DNA of 64,000 bases from Cordilura impudica (lineage: Eukaryota > Arthropoda > Insecta > Diptera > Scathophagidae): positions 240,072,414 to 240,136,413 of the forward strand of contig OY821520.1 in NCBI GenBank assembly GCA_963682025.1. Direction: 5' to 3'. The position numbers were made by a program, and so were the translations under genes. Within the stretch, counting starts at the first letter, position 1. Each line of letters starts with the position of its first letter. Of the stretch, positions 22,661 through 32,971 are shown in pieces. Below the pieces are notes generated by a model. The model saw only the letters and a program-made list of their open reading frames with translations, made no database searches and was not told the DNA's origin.

Positions 22661-23338
22661 GACCGACTATACGAGAAAATAAGCACAAACCAAATTTAAG
22701 TGGCACTGTTATTAATTTGTTTGCCTTCGGATAAGAAAAAGTTCATATCGGATGCTATATTTATATGGGGAGTAGGTGGAAAAATGGACCCATCCTGACC
22801 ATATTTGGTAAGGTCACTGTTTTTTTTTTTGCAAAAACACATACCAACTAAATTTGAGAAAAATCCATGCAATATTTTTGTTTTTTTTTATAGATTTAAG
22901 TGAACATCAGCTCCATATGGGGGCTATGACTAAGAATTCTCTTATAGGGTTTATTTTGGACTAGTGATAAATGGATGTATGTTTATTACACAAACCCAAT
23001 TTGACAGAGATCTATATGATAATTGGGATATTATGGGAATTTAAGCCGAACTCACAGAGGTCATTTGTATGGGGACTAGGTCTGAACAAGAACTGATTTT
23101 CACCAATTTCAATAGCGTTCATCCTATGGCCGATAGAAGCTTAAACACAAAATTTCATCAAAAGATATTCACATTTGCGACCTTTAGTTTGATTACAAGG
23201 TGTACATGGACACACAAACGGACGGACATCGCTAAATCGACTCAAAAAGTGAAAAGATGGGTCTAGGATAAATATTTTTGGTAGTTACAAACATCAGTAC
23301 AAAGTCATTATACCCTGACCACATAGTGATATCTGTAA
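22661..23338 (-). mobile_element. DINE family-B element, copy B2 (degraded)
   Basis: Same internal order as B1 (GAAAATAAGCACAAACCAAA, ATATGGGGAGTAGG, ACACACAAACGGACGGACA, CATAGTGATA), but the 3' hairpin end is missing and divergence is higher. Probably the oldest B copy. Confidence 0.75.
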
Positions 23339-23339
23339 A

Positions 23340-23947
23340 TTAATACGTGAAAGAACATTTTTTCATCCCTTTTTGAGCATAATGCGAGCATAATGGCGTA
23401 GTTATAGTTAATATAGAGGAGAAGTACAGAATTTTAAAATTTGTGTTTAATATGTGTTAAAAACATATTAAATTAAATAAAATAAAATATTAAAAATAAA
23501 AAATTTAATAACAGCCTAAAGGTATGCTAAACAATTTTAGCCAATTCAAAATTTTATCGAATTTCATTTAGAAAAATTTTATTAAGAAAAAAAGCCGAGC
23601 CAAAGTCTGGTTGGCATTTGTTGAAATATTGTCCTTTTGGGGGCTCAAGTAAATAAATTTTTTTAATAGTGCGTTTACATCTAACGAAAATATAGCAAAT
23701 CTTAGTTGAAATCTATTTCAAAATCTATACCGTTTACATCTAACATTTTTAAAATTTTGTGAGATTTTGTTTCAACAATTATAAACAGCTGATTAAAATA
23801 AAACATAAAAGCCAGAAATTCCAAAAATATTTACAATTATAATTGCAACTGCAATAATTAATTTTATTTAAAACAAAAATAAAAAAGAAAATTAAACACA
23901 ATTTTTTTACAATTAAAAATAGTTAGAACAAAATTTTTAAATTATTG
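23340..23947. other. AT-rich stretch, nothing recognised
   Basis: Two short CGTTTACATCTAAC motifs (near 23665 and 23733) hint at a decayed inverted-repeat element, but no boundaries can be set. Confidence 0.4.
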
Positions 23948-24064
23948 ATGTGTAAACATCTATACGCGCAGGGGGGTAAATTTCAAAAACAGCGTAACAT
24001 GTAAGCGTAACATGTGAGTCGTAAGACAAAATGTGATTGTATTGGTGAAAAAATTATGATATTA
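23948..24064 (-). mobile_element. Fragment of the 13616-type MITE
   Basis: TGTGTAAACATCTATACGCG followed by CAGGGGGGTAAATTTC and GATTGTATTGGTGAAAAAAT match the complement of the right half of the MITE at 13616-13959. It stops abruptly at the A-rich array. Confidence 0.65.
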
Positions 24065-24079
24065 TGATAACCTGTTTGA

Positions 24080-24345
24080 AAATTAGAAATGAAAAATAAA
24101 AAATGAAAAAAAAAAAAAATGAAAAATAATAAATGAAAGATGAAAAATGAAAAAAAAAATATGAAAAATTAAGAATAAAAAATGAAAAATAAAAAATGAA
24201 AAATGAAAAACGAAAAATTAAAAATGAAAAATAAAAAATGAAAAATGAAAAATGAAAAATTAAGAATAAAAAATGAAACATGAAAAATAAAAAATTAAAA
24301 ATAAAAAACCAAAAATTAAAAATGAATAATGGCAATAAATTCAAA
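24080..24345 (+). repeat. A-rich heptamer-like array (AAAAATG/AAAAATA)
   Basis: Irregular AAAAATG, AAAAATA and AAAAATT units of mostly 7 bp, like the middle block of the DINE-A arrays, but with no DINE end beside them. Confidence 0.8.
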
Positions 24346-24356
24346 ATTAATAATGG

Positions 24357-24620
24357 CATCTAGCTTTGGGGCAACGCATCTAAAACCAACGTCGATGTTA
24401 TACAGAGTTCTCAATCGAGGATATTGCGAATAATAACAGGAGCTCCTTGGTTATATAAGAAATGAAAATATACACAAAGACTTGGATATTCCTTTAGTGA
24501 GGGATGAAATGATCAGTAAACAAGCAAATTATAAAATGAAATTGGAAACTCGTCCAATTGACTTTTAAGAAGACTAAAAACACTGCAGCCATAACACGTC
24601 TTCAACGAAATGACCTGTCT
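24357..24620 (+). pseudogene. Jockey-like LINE, 3' end of ORF2
   Basis: Plus-strand translation gives LWGNASKTNVDVIQSSQS then RILRIITGAPW. After a one-base shift it continues YIRNENIHKDLDIPLVRDEM and KMKLETRP. This is the conserved C-terminal segment of jockey-clade reverse transcriptase ORFs (LWG.A.....IQ..Q...LR.I..APWY..N..IH.DL). Only the last ~85 residues survive, as expected for a 5'-truncated LINE, and stops interrupt it. The poly(A) tail is not evident. Confidence 0.8.
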
Positions 24621-24791
24621 ACAATACCGTAGGACACCGCGCTGATTATTGGGAGTACCGTTTTCTAATGAGAGTTTAGTTGTTGAAAATACATTTGTTG
24701 AAAAAATAACTTTTTTTAAACTCTTTCTTTTAACTCATACTCTCTGTCTGTCTGCCGTAGGGCAACCCTATCCCCCCCTCTAGCTTGTTTT

Positions 24792-25085
24792 GACTGTAGA
24801 TTAATTTTGGGGTAGTAACGCAAAGTCACGGAGTGATCTAAATATCATTTCCGCTCATCCGATCGATTTGAAACTTGGTGCATACACTTGTCGTGAAAAA
24901 AGATTAACTTTGACTTAGTCACGCACAGTCACGCATGGTCACGCACAGTCACGGAGAGATTAAAACCTTACTTCCCCTCAACCAATCAATCTGAAACTTG
25001 GTCCATAGACTTGTTGTGACCAAAGATTAATTTTAAAATAGTCACGCAATGTCACGCACAGTCACGTAGAGATTCAAAAGTCATA
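24792..25085 (+). repeat. GTCACGCA-containing tandem repeat, about 2.5 units of 110-122 bp
   Basis: Units start ATTAATTTTG / ATTAACTTTG / ATTAATTTTA (24792, 24902, 25024). They contain clustered GTCACGCA or GTCACGGA sites, then a CGATTTGAAACTTGGT-type segment and ACTTGT(C/T)GTGA. Diverged, non-coding. Confidence 0.7.
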
Positions 25086-25139
25086 TGCATAAGGAAAGAA
25101 AGAGTTTTAATAAAAACTTTGTTTTTATGGGTTAGATTA

Positions 25140-25571
25140 CACTGTGGAACAAATTCAGGTTAGCAACAGTTAGATCGATTCTGAGAGTGAGGGGTGAAAA
25201 TAGGGGCTAAATTAGAAGACCCGTATCGCGGCGTTTGTTTATGTTAGTTCGAATTTTTTTTAATCGACCTTCGAACTTTGCAGTCAAATGCCGATTTTCA
25301 GCATATTGTTTATATGGTTTTTTGGCTATAACTCGTCGACTAATTGATATTTTTTCAATCTGTAAAAGCCAAATTATTGCTAGAGACCTGTGCAACAATT
25401 AAAATTTTTAAAAAAAATTGATTTAGAAAATTTTTGTGGTGCTTGTTGGAAAAATTATTTGTTTTCATGCTTTTTGAAAATATTTTCCACAAAAATAAGT
25501 CTTTTTTGTTTCTGTTTGATCTATAATATGCTTCTCAGTTTCTTCAATAAATTTCATTTGAAAAGAAAATG
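25140..25571 (+). repeat. Left long terminal inverted repeat of the Chapaev-like element
   Basis: About 430 bp, pairing with 26746-27167 with few mismatches. It contains ACGCCGCGATACGGGTC (complement orientation) and a CGAACTTTGCAGTC block. A third, truncated copy lies at 32595-32971. Confidence 0.88.
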
Positions 25572-25716
25572 GTCTTAGTCGATAATTTGCATTAAAAATC
25601 CCAAAACCATTAAATAAATAGCGATTTAGGTAAAAGTTATTAAAAAGGGAAGTTCCAAGAATTAGGAATTATTAAAACAACAACAGCATAACTGGAATAG
25701 TCGCATTGGACGGAAA

Positions 25717-26566
25717 TGGTCTAAAGACAATAGACTACACGAAAGTCTTGTTCCTGAAATGAACATTTTGTAGCCGTTGCTCCACATTAAACTTGGCATT
25801 GCTTAAAATTTTTTGAGATTTATCGCAAAAAGACCAGCAGTATTCAACCGCTTAAAAGACATTTTCCCAAGACTAAGTAACGCCAAAATTCAGCAAGGGG
25901 TTGTTAATGGTCGCGACATACGGAAACTAATGAGTCGTCAAGATTTTGACCAAGTTCTGACAGACCGATAATTAAATGCATGGCTCGCATTGAAAGCAGT
26001 CATTAAAGGACTTTTGGGTAAAGAACGCAAAGACAACTACAGGCAATCTGTTGCAAACATGTTGGCAGCTTTCGATGAAATTGGGGTTAATATGTCGTAT
26101 AAAATTCATCTCTTGCATCAGCATCTTGATCAACTCGCTCAACAGCTGCCAACTGAATCTGATGAGCAAGGCGAACGTTATCACCAAACTGCGCTTCCAT
26201 TTGAAATAAGTTAACTACAGAGTGTGCATATTTTTTTAATTCCTAGATTTTTCTAATATCTTTCTCAGAGTGCACAATTTAAACATGTTAACGATTGAAA
26301 ACTATTTTCGTTTCAGGTACAGATGAAAGAAATCTCCAGATGCAATACTCGCTGAAATTTGTTGGTGGTATAAAAACACCTTTGAAGAAGACAAAGACGA
26401 GGAAAAAGAGGAAGAAGGGTAAGACAAAGATGAAATTCCAGAATATCTGTTGGACGAAATTATCGACCTTTCTGATGATGATGACGATGACCAAGACATT
26501 AGAGAGAGCCGTGATGTTGATCCACAGCCGCCTGCTAAACGGCAACTGGCCAAATCATTAATTTAA
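25717..26566 (+). pseudogene. Chapaev-like transposase remnant with probable intron
   Basis: The plus-strand reading shows, across stops, PLLHIKLGIA near 25774, DIFPRLSNAKIQQGVVNGRD near 25860, KAVIKGLLGKE near 25993, NMSYKIHLLHQHLD near 26090 and ESDEQGERYHQT near 26157, then AEICWWYKN near 26350 and an acidic tail ending KRQLAKSLI. This is the widespread arthropod transposase segment with SDEHGERFHQ, whose Glu is probably catalytic; His became Gln here (DEQGERYHQ). The break between the last two parts fits a 107-nt intron (GT at 26210, AG at 26316), although one small shift is still needed. At least four in-frame stops make it a pseudogene. The N-terminal half is missing, deleted to leave a short internal domain between long TIRs. 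Confidence 0.78.
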
Positions 26567-26745
26567 TTTATTTATTTTTTTTACTTAAAACTTTTCATAA
26601 CTAACATTTCAAAAATATATTTTTTTCCATATTTTTATAATTTCTTTTTCAATGTTTCTTCAAAACCAACACTGAACAAAATTGGTACATAAAAAATGAG
26701 AAGTAAATTAATATTAAGCTGGAAAATGCAAGTTTTGTATTATGA

Positions 26746-27167
26746 TTGTTTTCTTTTCAAATGAAATTTATTGAAGAAACTAAGAAGCATATTATAGATC
26801 AAACAGAAAGCAAAAAAGACTTAGTTTTGTTTAAAATATTTTCGAAAAGCATGAAAAAAAAATTTTTTTTCCAACATTTTGCTTCACAAGCACCACAAAA
26901 ATTTTCTAAATCAATTTTTAAAAAAAATTTAATTATTGCACAGGTCTCTAGCAATATCAATTAGTCGACGAGTTATAGCCAAAAAACCATAAGAACAATA
27001 TGCTGAAAATCGGCATTTGACTGCAAAGTTCGAAGGTCGATTAAAAAAAAAAATTCGAACTAACATAAACAAACGCCGCGATACGGGTCTTCTAATTTAG
27101 CCTCTATTTTCACCGCTCACTCTCAGAATCGACCTAACCTTTGCTAACTTGAATTTGTTCCACAGTG
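26746..27167 (-). repeat. Right long terminal inverted repeat of the Chapaev-like element
   Basis: Inverted partner of 25140-25571. It includes a 17-bp GTGAAGCAAAATGTTGG segment missing from the left arm but present in the third copy at 32595, so the left arm carries the deletion. Confidence 0.88.
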
Positions 27168-27170
27168 TTA

Positions 27171-27941
27171 TTTAAGTTCTTAATTTTTAAGATTTGTATA
27201 CTTTATTCTTAGGCTCACTACAAAACAGATCCAATAAATAAAAGAAGCGTAAATAATAAAATTCATATTAGTGGCTGACAAATGCTCTTGCGATGCCATA
27301 AATCTGACAATATTTAATTCCGAACAATTTTTTCTATCACAATTGTCATATGGCAAAAGTTTAAAAAATCATTATTAAAAGATTTTTTTGCTATTTCTTT
27401 TTAGATTATTTTTTCAAGGAAAATGGTGTACGTTTGTTTGACTGGGATGAAGTAACAAGACTAACAATAACAAAATAATAAATTTGTTACCAGCAATCAA
27501 TTTAATTGCTACAAAAACAAAACGAGCCATTAGTTTGAAAATCACAAGAGCAACAGAAAAAACAGCAATTTCTAGTAAATTAAATACAAATGTTGTTTTA
27601 AGGATTTTACGCAAAGAGCTCGAGATTTTTCGTATTACTTTTTGAATCTTAAATTTAAAATAAGAAAAAAAAATTGTATTCTTAATGATTATGAATGAAA
27701 AATTTAAAGTGAATTTATTTGATATTTTGGAGGAATTTTATTTTAAACAAAGTGAATGAATGAATGAATGACTGACTAATATTGGCCAGCGAGTCGATTA
27801 AATAAAAAGCAAAGTAACAGAAGGCGTATAAGTTATTTATTGAATACAATTAAAAAATAACACTCATACGTCTAAGTGTAGTCCACATATTTTTACAGCC
27901 TTAGAGCATTAAATATATAAAATTTGTTTAATAATTTTATA
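27171..27941. other. AT-rich stretch, nothing recognised
   Basis: No gene or repeat that I can support. A short (GAAT)n run lies near 27755. Confidence 0.5.
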
Positions 27942-28716
27942 TTTATACCCTATACCACTATGTGGTTTGGGTATAATGACTTTGTGCTGCTGTTTGTAAC
28001 AACCAAAAATATTTGACCTAGACCCATCTTTAATTATACCGATCGAATCAGAATCACTTTCTGAGTTGATTTAACAATGTCCGTCCGTCCGTCTGTGTGT
28101 CCATGTAAAGCTTGTAATCAAACTGCAGGTCGCAAATATGAATATATTTTGATGAAATTTGGTATATAAGCTTTTATCGGCCATGGAATGAACGCTATTG
28201 AAATTGGTGAAAATCGGTCCATGTTCAGACCTAGCCCCCATACAAATTACCCATATGAAATCGACATAAATTGCCATAAGATCCAAATTGTCATATAGAT
28301 CTTACTCAAATTGGGTTTGTATGCGTTCATTACATCCACTAATGAGTAGTCCAAAAATGATCCCTTTGACCCCATATAGGGCTGCTTCCCGATCTTCACT
28401 TAAATCTATTAAAAAACAAAAATATTGCACTGATTCTTCTCAAATTTTGTTTCTACATATTTTTGCAAAATACAAGAGACTTTACCAAACATGATCAGGA
28501 TCGGTCTATTTTTGGACCTAGTCCCTTTATAGATATAGTATCCGATATGAAGTTTTTCATATCTGCAGCCAAAAAAATTAATAAAAATCCCACTCAAATT
28601 TGGTTTTTGCTTATTTTCAATGTCCAGTTAGTTGGGCCTAAGAGATAGGGTTTCTAAACGCATGGTATAGGGTATCGTATAGTCGGTCTAGACCGACTAT
28701 AATTTTCTTACTTGTT
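27942..28716 (+). mobile_element. DINE family-B element, copy B3
   Basis: The best-preserved B copy in plus orientation: 5' TATACCCTATACCACTATG, then TAATGACTTTGTGCTGC, a GTCCGTCCGTCCGTCTGTGT microsatellite-prone tract near 28080, and ATATGGGG-type blocks. The 3' end carries a 24-bp perfect palindrome (28678-28701) and AATTTTCTTACTTGTT. Non-autonomous. Confidence 0.87.
28678..28701 (+). other. DINE-B 3'-terminal perfect palindrome
   Basis: TATAGTCGGTCT followed immediately by its exact reverse complement, 12-bp arms with no loop, 15 bp from the element end. It occupies the position of the family-A hairpin AATTCGGC-ACA-GCCGAATT. Confidence 0.85.
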
Positions 28717-29248
28717 ATTATTAAATTAATAATTTTTCATTTACATATTTAAAGAAAAGTGTCCTCTAAAACCTCCTGGCCATTGCAAATTCGAGATTGT
28801 ATTATTATCATTCTTAAGCCTTCTGACAAATTTTGGAAAGTTTCTATAAACCTTAACAATTTTTTTTTAAAGACACAAATATCCTTTCAAATATTTGCTT
28901 TTGTGTGCTTAGCTCCATTCAATATCACAACGCAAAATTTTAAAGCCATTGTGTTAATTTGTTTTCATATCCTGTCAAAGAGTGAGAGTGTTTTGGAATT
29001 GATGTTGGTTGGGCTCAATTTTAATTATAACAATAGGACTAAAGGTTGTAGAGTAATCCTTTTTGAAATCAATATAAATGTCACATAGTATAAATTTGCA
29101 TACATTCGGGTTGTATGTTAAGGACCATACAACAAAACACAAGTCAAATAAATATCGTAGTTTTTATGTCCTTAGAAAGTTTTATAATACGAGTGCTTTT
29201 TATGTGTAATGTCTACAAGAAGACCTTGACAAATTCATCTCGATAAAT
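28717..29248. other. AT-rich stretch, nothing recognised
   Basis: It lies between two DINE-B copies in opposite orientation. An open frame at 28759-29088 has no recognisable motif and is probably chance. Confidence 0.5.
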
Positions 29249-30187
29249 AAACAAGTAAGAAAATTATAGACCGACTATACCATACCCTATACCATTCGTT
29301 TCGAGACCCTATCTCTTAGGCCCAACTAATTAAATATAGAAAATAAGCATAAATCAAATTTGAGTGGCATTTTTAATAATTTTTCTGGCTACAGATATGA
29401 AAAAGTTTATATCGGATGCTATATATATATGGGGACTAGGTCCAAAAATGGACCGATGCGGACCATGGTTGGTAAAGTCTCTTGTATTTTGCAAAAATAT
29501 ATACAAACAAAATTTGAGATGAATCAGTGCAATATTTTTGTTTTTTTTTTTTTATAGATTTAAGTGAAGATCGGGAAGCAGCTCTATATGGGGCCTATGG
29601 CTAAGAGTTGTCCCATAAGGATCATTTTTGGACTACCCATTAATGAATGTAATAAACACATGCAATTTGAATAAGATCTATACGACAATTTGGATCTTAT
29701 GGCAATTTATGTCGATTTCATAGGTGTCATTTGTATGGGGGCTAGGTCTGAACATGGACCGATTCTCACCAATTTCAATAGCGTTCATCCCATGGCCGAC
29801 GAAAGCTTATATACCGAATTTCGTCAAAATATATTCATATTTTGCGACCTGCAGTTTGATTTACATGGACACACAGACGGACGGACGGACGGACGGACAT
29901 CTTTAAATCGACTCAGAAAGTGATTCTGATCCGATCGGTATAATAAAAGATGGGTCTAGGTCAAATATTTTTGGTAGTTACAAGCAGCAGCACAAAGTCA
30001 TTATACCCAAACCACACAGACACACAGACGGACGGACGGACGGACGGACATCGTTAAATCGACTCAGATCTGTATAATAAAAGATCTGTATTATAAAAGA
30101 TGGGTCTAGGTCAAATATTTTTGGTAGTTACAAACAGCAGCACAAAGTCATTATACCCATGCCACATAGTGGTATAAGGTATAAAAA
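29249..30187 (-). mobile_element. DINE family-B element, copy B4 with internal tandem duplication
   Basis: The left end AACAAGTAAGAAAATTATAG and right end CACATAGTGGTATAAGGTAT match B1. The segment from the (GACG)n tract to the ATTATACCC motif is present twice in tandem (about 29868-30009 and 30010-30160), each with its own GGACGGACGGACGGACGGAC tract. Confidence 0.85.
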
Positions 30188-30189
30188 AT

Positions 30190-30835
30190 AAATAAATAAG
30201 ATAATAATTAATAACATTTAGTAACAAATAGATTTGTTCGCGTTGGCTGCCTTATAATTTAACAATAAATTAGAAAAAGGTTTAAATCGATCTTTGCAAG
30301 GAAATGTTAAAAAAAAATTAAGAATGCGGTCCCCAAAACTGTTCATAAGAACCTAACAGGAATCGATTCAACGAATATAAGTACCAGCCCACCAATAAAG
30401 AGCAGCTGACTTAAAAAAAACGAGCATTTGAAGAGTACCGTACAATTGGTACATTCTGAATGGTACCCAATGATTTCTTTGCCAGATATTTTTTGAGAAA
30501 CATGGCCACGCAACAGAAGAATGATTATAATAATGTAATCTAGGGTTACTAAAAAACGGGCAGAAATAATCTATTTTACCAGCTTTATCAGTCTGGTCAG
30601 AATCAAGTAAAATATAAACTATTTAAACAAAAATAAAACTTTTCAAGCGATATTAAACTTTAAAAAAATGTGCGTTAATCTTTAAGAAGAAAAAAATTCT
30701 TTAAAAATTTGTAGTCAAATTATTACCAAAAACTTTTTTGTTTAAAGGTTATACCTAACAAATAGTAAAGAATATTTCAGTAAGGATTACAAAAAAAAAA
30801 TTTACAGATTTGGATCATCAAGTAGAACTGTGTAT
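30190..30835. other. AT-rich stretch, nothing recognised
   Basis: No coding region or repeat that I can support. Confidence 0.5.
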
Positions 30836-31860
30836 AAGAAAATGTATTTTATTCAGAAAAGGTAATTTTTTAAGTTAAAGTACTTTTTAAGAAAAGGTAT
30901 TTTTATTAAAGAAAATTAACTTTTTTCTTTTATGAAAAGATAATTTTTTAAGTAACGGCGCTTTGTTAAGAATGGTACTTTTTTAATAAAAGGTACTATC
31001 TATTATAAGAAATAGTTAATATTTTTTAAGAAAAAGTACTTTTGTAACAAAAGATAATTTTTTTAGAAAAGGTATTTTTTAAAGAAAATTAACTATTTTA
31101 AGAATATGTATATTTTAAGAAAAGGCCCTTTTTTAGAAAAGGTACTTTTTAAGAAAAGGTAATTTTTTAAGAAAATTTACTTTTTTAAAGGCACTGCTTT
31201 ACGAAAAGGCACTTTCTTAGGAAAAGGTACTTTTTAAAGAAAATTAACTATTTTAAGAATATGTATATTTTAAGAAAATGCCCTTTTTAGAAAAGGTACT
31301 TTTTAAGAAAATGTAATTTTTTTAAGAAAATTTACTTTTTTAAAGGCACTGCTTTACGAAAAGGCCCGACTTAGGAAAAGGTACTTTTTGAAATAAAGGC
31401 CTTTTTTAATAATAGGTTTTTTTTTTTAAAGAACAGCTTTTTTTTAAAGAAAACGCATGTACTTTCTTTAAGAAAATGTGTTTTTTTACTCTTTGTTTCT
31501 TAACAAAGGGTAATTTTTTAAGAAAGGTACTTTTTTAAATGACGTTGTTTTTTAAGAAAATTTAATTTTTCAAGAAAATATAATTTTTGAATAAACTATA
31601 CTTCTTAAGAAAACTTAGTTTTTTATGAAAATGTACTATATTAAGTAGATATATATTTGTAAGAAAAGCCACTTAGGTTTAAGAAAATGTACCTTTTAAA
31701 GAAAATTTAATTTTTAAGAAAATAAACAGAGTTGGGAAAAGGTACTTTTAAAAAAAGGCATATTAGAAGAAAGTCATTGTTTTAGAAAAGGTAACTTTTT
31801 GAACTTAAAAAAAAGTACTTTTTAACCTAAAAATGTATTTTTCATCACATATGACAACTC
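30836..31860 (+). repeat. Degenerate minisatellite centred on near-palindrome AAAAGGTACTTTTT
   Basis: About 18-22 bp units of the type TTTAAGAAAAGGTACTTTTT, with variable spacing and many A/T length changes. A longer ~180 bp segment is itself duplicated (31070-31200 versus 31225-31380, sharing TAAAGGCACTGCTTTACGAA). Related blocks occur at 32280-32440, 35815-36205 and, inverted, at 45720-46310. Confidence 0.8.
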
Positions 31861-31984
31861 TTACGAAAACTGGTAATAGTGGAAATTAGAAGTGTAAATA
31901 TTCAAAAAATTCAAAAATAACGATTGTTTGTTTGGACAGAGTTGTATCTTCTGAAATTAATACAAAGTAAAGCTGTATGGTAGA

Positions 31985-32270
31985 TAACTGAATCTAACCA
32001 CACTGCTCGTAGGCCTGACTTTAGGTGAGTGTGTTAAAGCGCTGACCAAAAAGTGCAAGTACGAGTGTATGTGAAGGTTCATGGTTCAAAACTCACGGCC
32101 GCCCTAAGTAGAAAAATGTTCATACAGAAACAATCTATTCAATTAAAAACATAACAATTATCACAATGTTCAATAAATCGCTGATGAAGGCTGTAATGCC
32201 AGAAACCGGTCCGATTAAGAATATAGTGCAGTTATGAATTTTTGTAATATATGCTTTCTTCTTCTTTACC
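31985..32270 (+). mobile_element. Possible tRNA-derived SINE or tRNA-like sequence (weak)
   Basis: TTAGGTGAGTGTGTTAAAGC (A-box-like) and, about 60 bp on, ATGGTTCAAAACTC (B-box-like) resemble an RNA polymerase III promoter. A non-repetitive body follows that interrupts the GGTAC minisatellite. No second copy in the window and no clear tail, so this is tentative. Confidence 0.3.
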
Positions 32271-32279
32271 ACGCACCAT

Positions 32280-32440
32280 TTAAAAAAAATATATACTTTT
32301 TTTACGAAAATTATATTTTTTTAAGAAAATGCACTTTTTAAGAAGGGGCGCTATTTAAAGGAAAGGTACTCATTAAGAAAATGTAGTTTTTTAAGAAAAC
32401 GTAATTTTTTAAGAAAACGTACTTTTGTAACGAATGTTGT
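32280..32440 (+). repeat. GGTAC minisatellite, continuation
   Basis: More TTAAGAAAAC/GTACTTTTT units after the interruption at 31860-32280. Confidence 0.7.
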
Positions 32441-32594
32441 CTTTTTTATTTTTTTATTTAGTTATTTCTTATTTTATTTTAGTCCATGAAATAAATCCTT
32501 ACAGACATTAAAATCACAAATTATAATATATGTACATAATTTTACTATATGAAATGAAAAAAATTTAAAATTTAACAGTTTAAATACAGAATAA

Positions 32595-32971
32595 CACTGT
32601 GGAACAAATTCAGGTTAGCAAAAGTTAGGTCGATTCTGCGAGAGAGAGGGGTGAAAATAGAGGCTAAATTAGAAGACCCGTATCGCGGCGTTTGTTTATG
32701 TTAGTTCGAATTTTTTTTTTAATCGACCTTCGAACTTTGCAGTCAAATGCCGATTTTCAGCATATTGTTTATATGGTTTTTTGGCCATAACTCGTCGACT
32801 AATTGATATTTTTTCAATCTGTAAAAGCCAAATTATTGCTAGAGATCTGTGCAACAATTAAATTTTAAAAAAGAATTGATTTAGAAAATTTTTGTGGTGC
32901 TTATGAAGCAAAATGTTGGAAAAATTATTTTTTTTCATGCTTTTTGAAAATATTTTCCACAAAACTAAGTC
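32595..32971 (+). mobile_element. Solo fragment of Chapaev-like long inverted repeat
   Basis: It begins CACTGTGGAACAAATTCAGG and follows the 25140 arm almost base for base until AAACTAAGTC. There it is cut exactly where a DINE-A element begins (TTTTTATACCCTCC). The remainder of the arm is not found on the far side of that element. Confidence 0.82.

Larger units (their letters stand above)
25140..27167 (+). mobile_element. Chapaev-like DNA transposon with long inverted repeats (2028 bp)
   Basis: The termini CACTGTGGAACAAATT / AATTTGTTCCACAGTG are the ends of inverted repeats about 430 bp long (25140-25571 and 26746-27167). They are flanked by TTA (25137-25139 and 27168-27170), i.e. a 3-bp target duplication. 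The 1.2 kb centre holds a decayed transposase. The CACTG-type ends, 3-bp duplication and the transposase motif fit the Chapaev/Chapaev3 branch of CMC elements. That superfamily call is from memory of family features and is less certain than the element boundaries. Confidence 0.8.

Noticed and set aside
26746..26964. Open frame in the right arm of the Chapaev-like element
   Set aside because: It lies in the inverted repeat, and its mirror exists in the left arm with different breaks; no family motif.
28759..29088. 109-codon open frame between DINE-B copies
   Set aside because: No recognisable motif, no second copy and no flanking signals; treated as chance.
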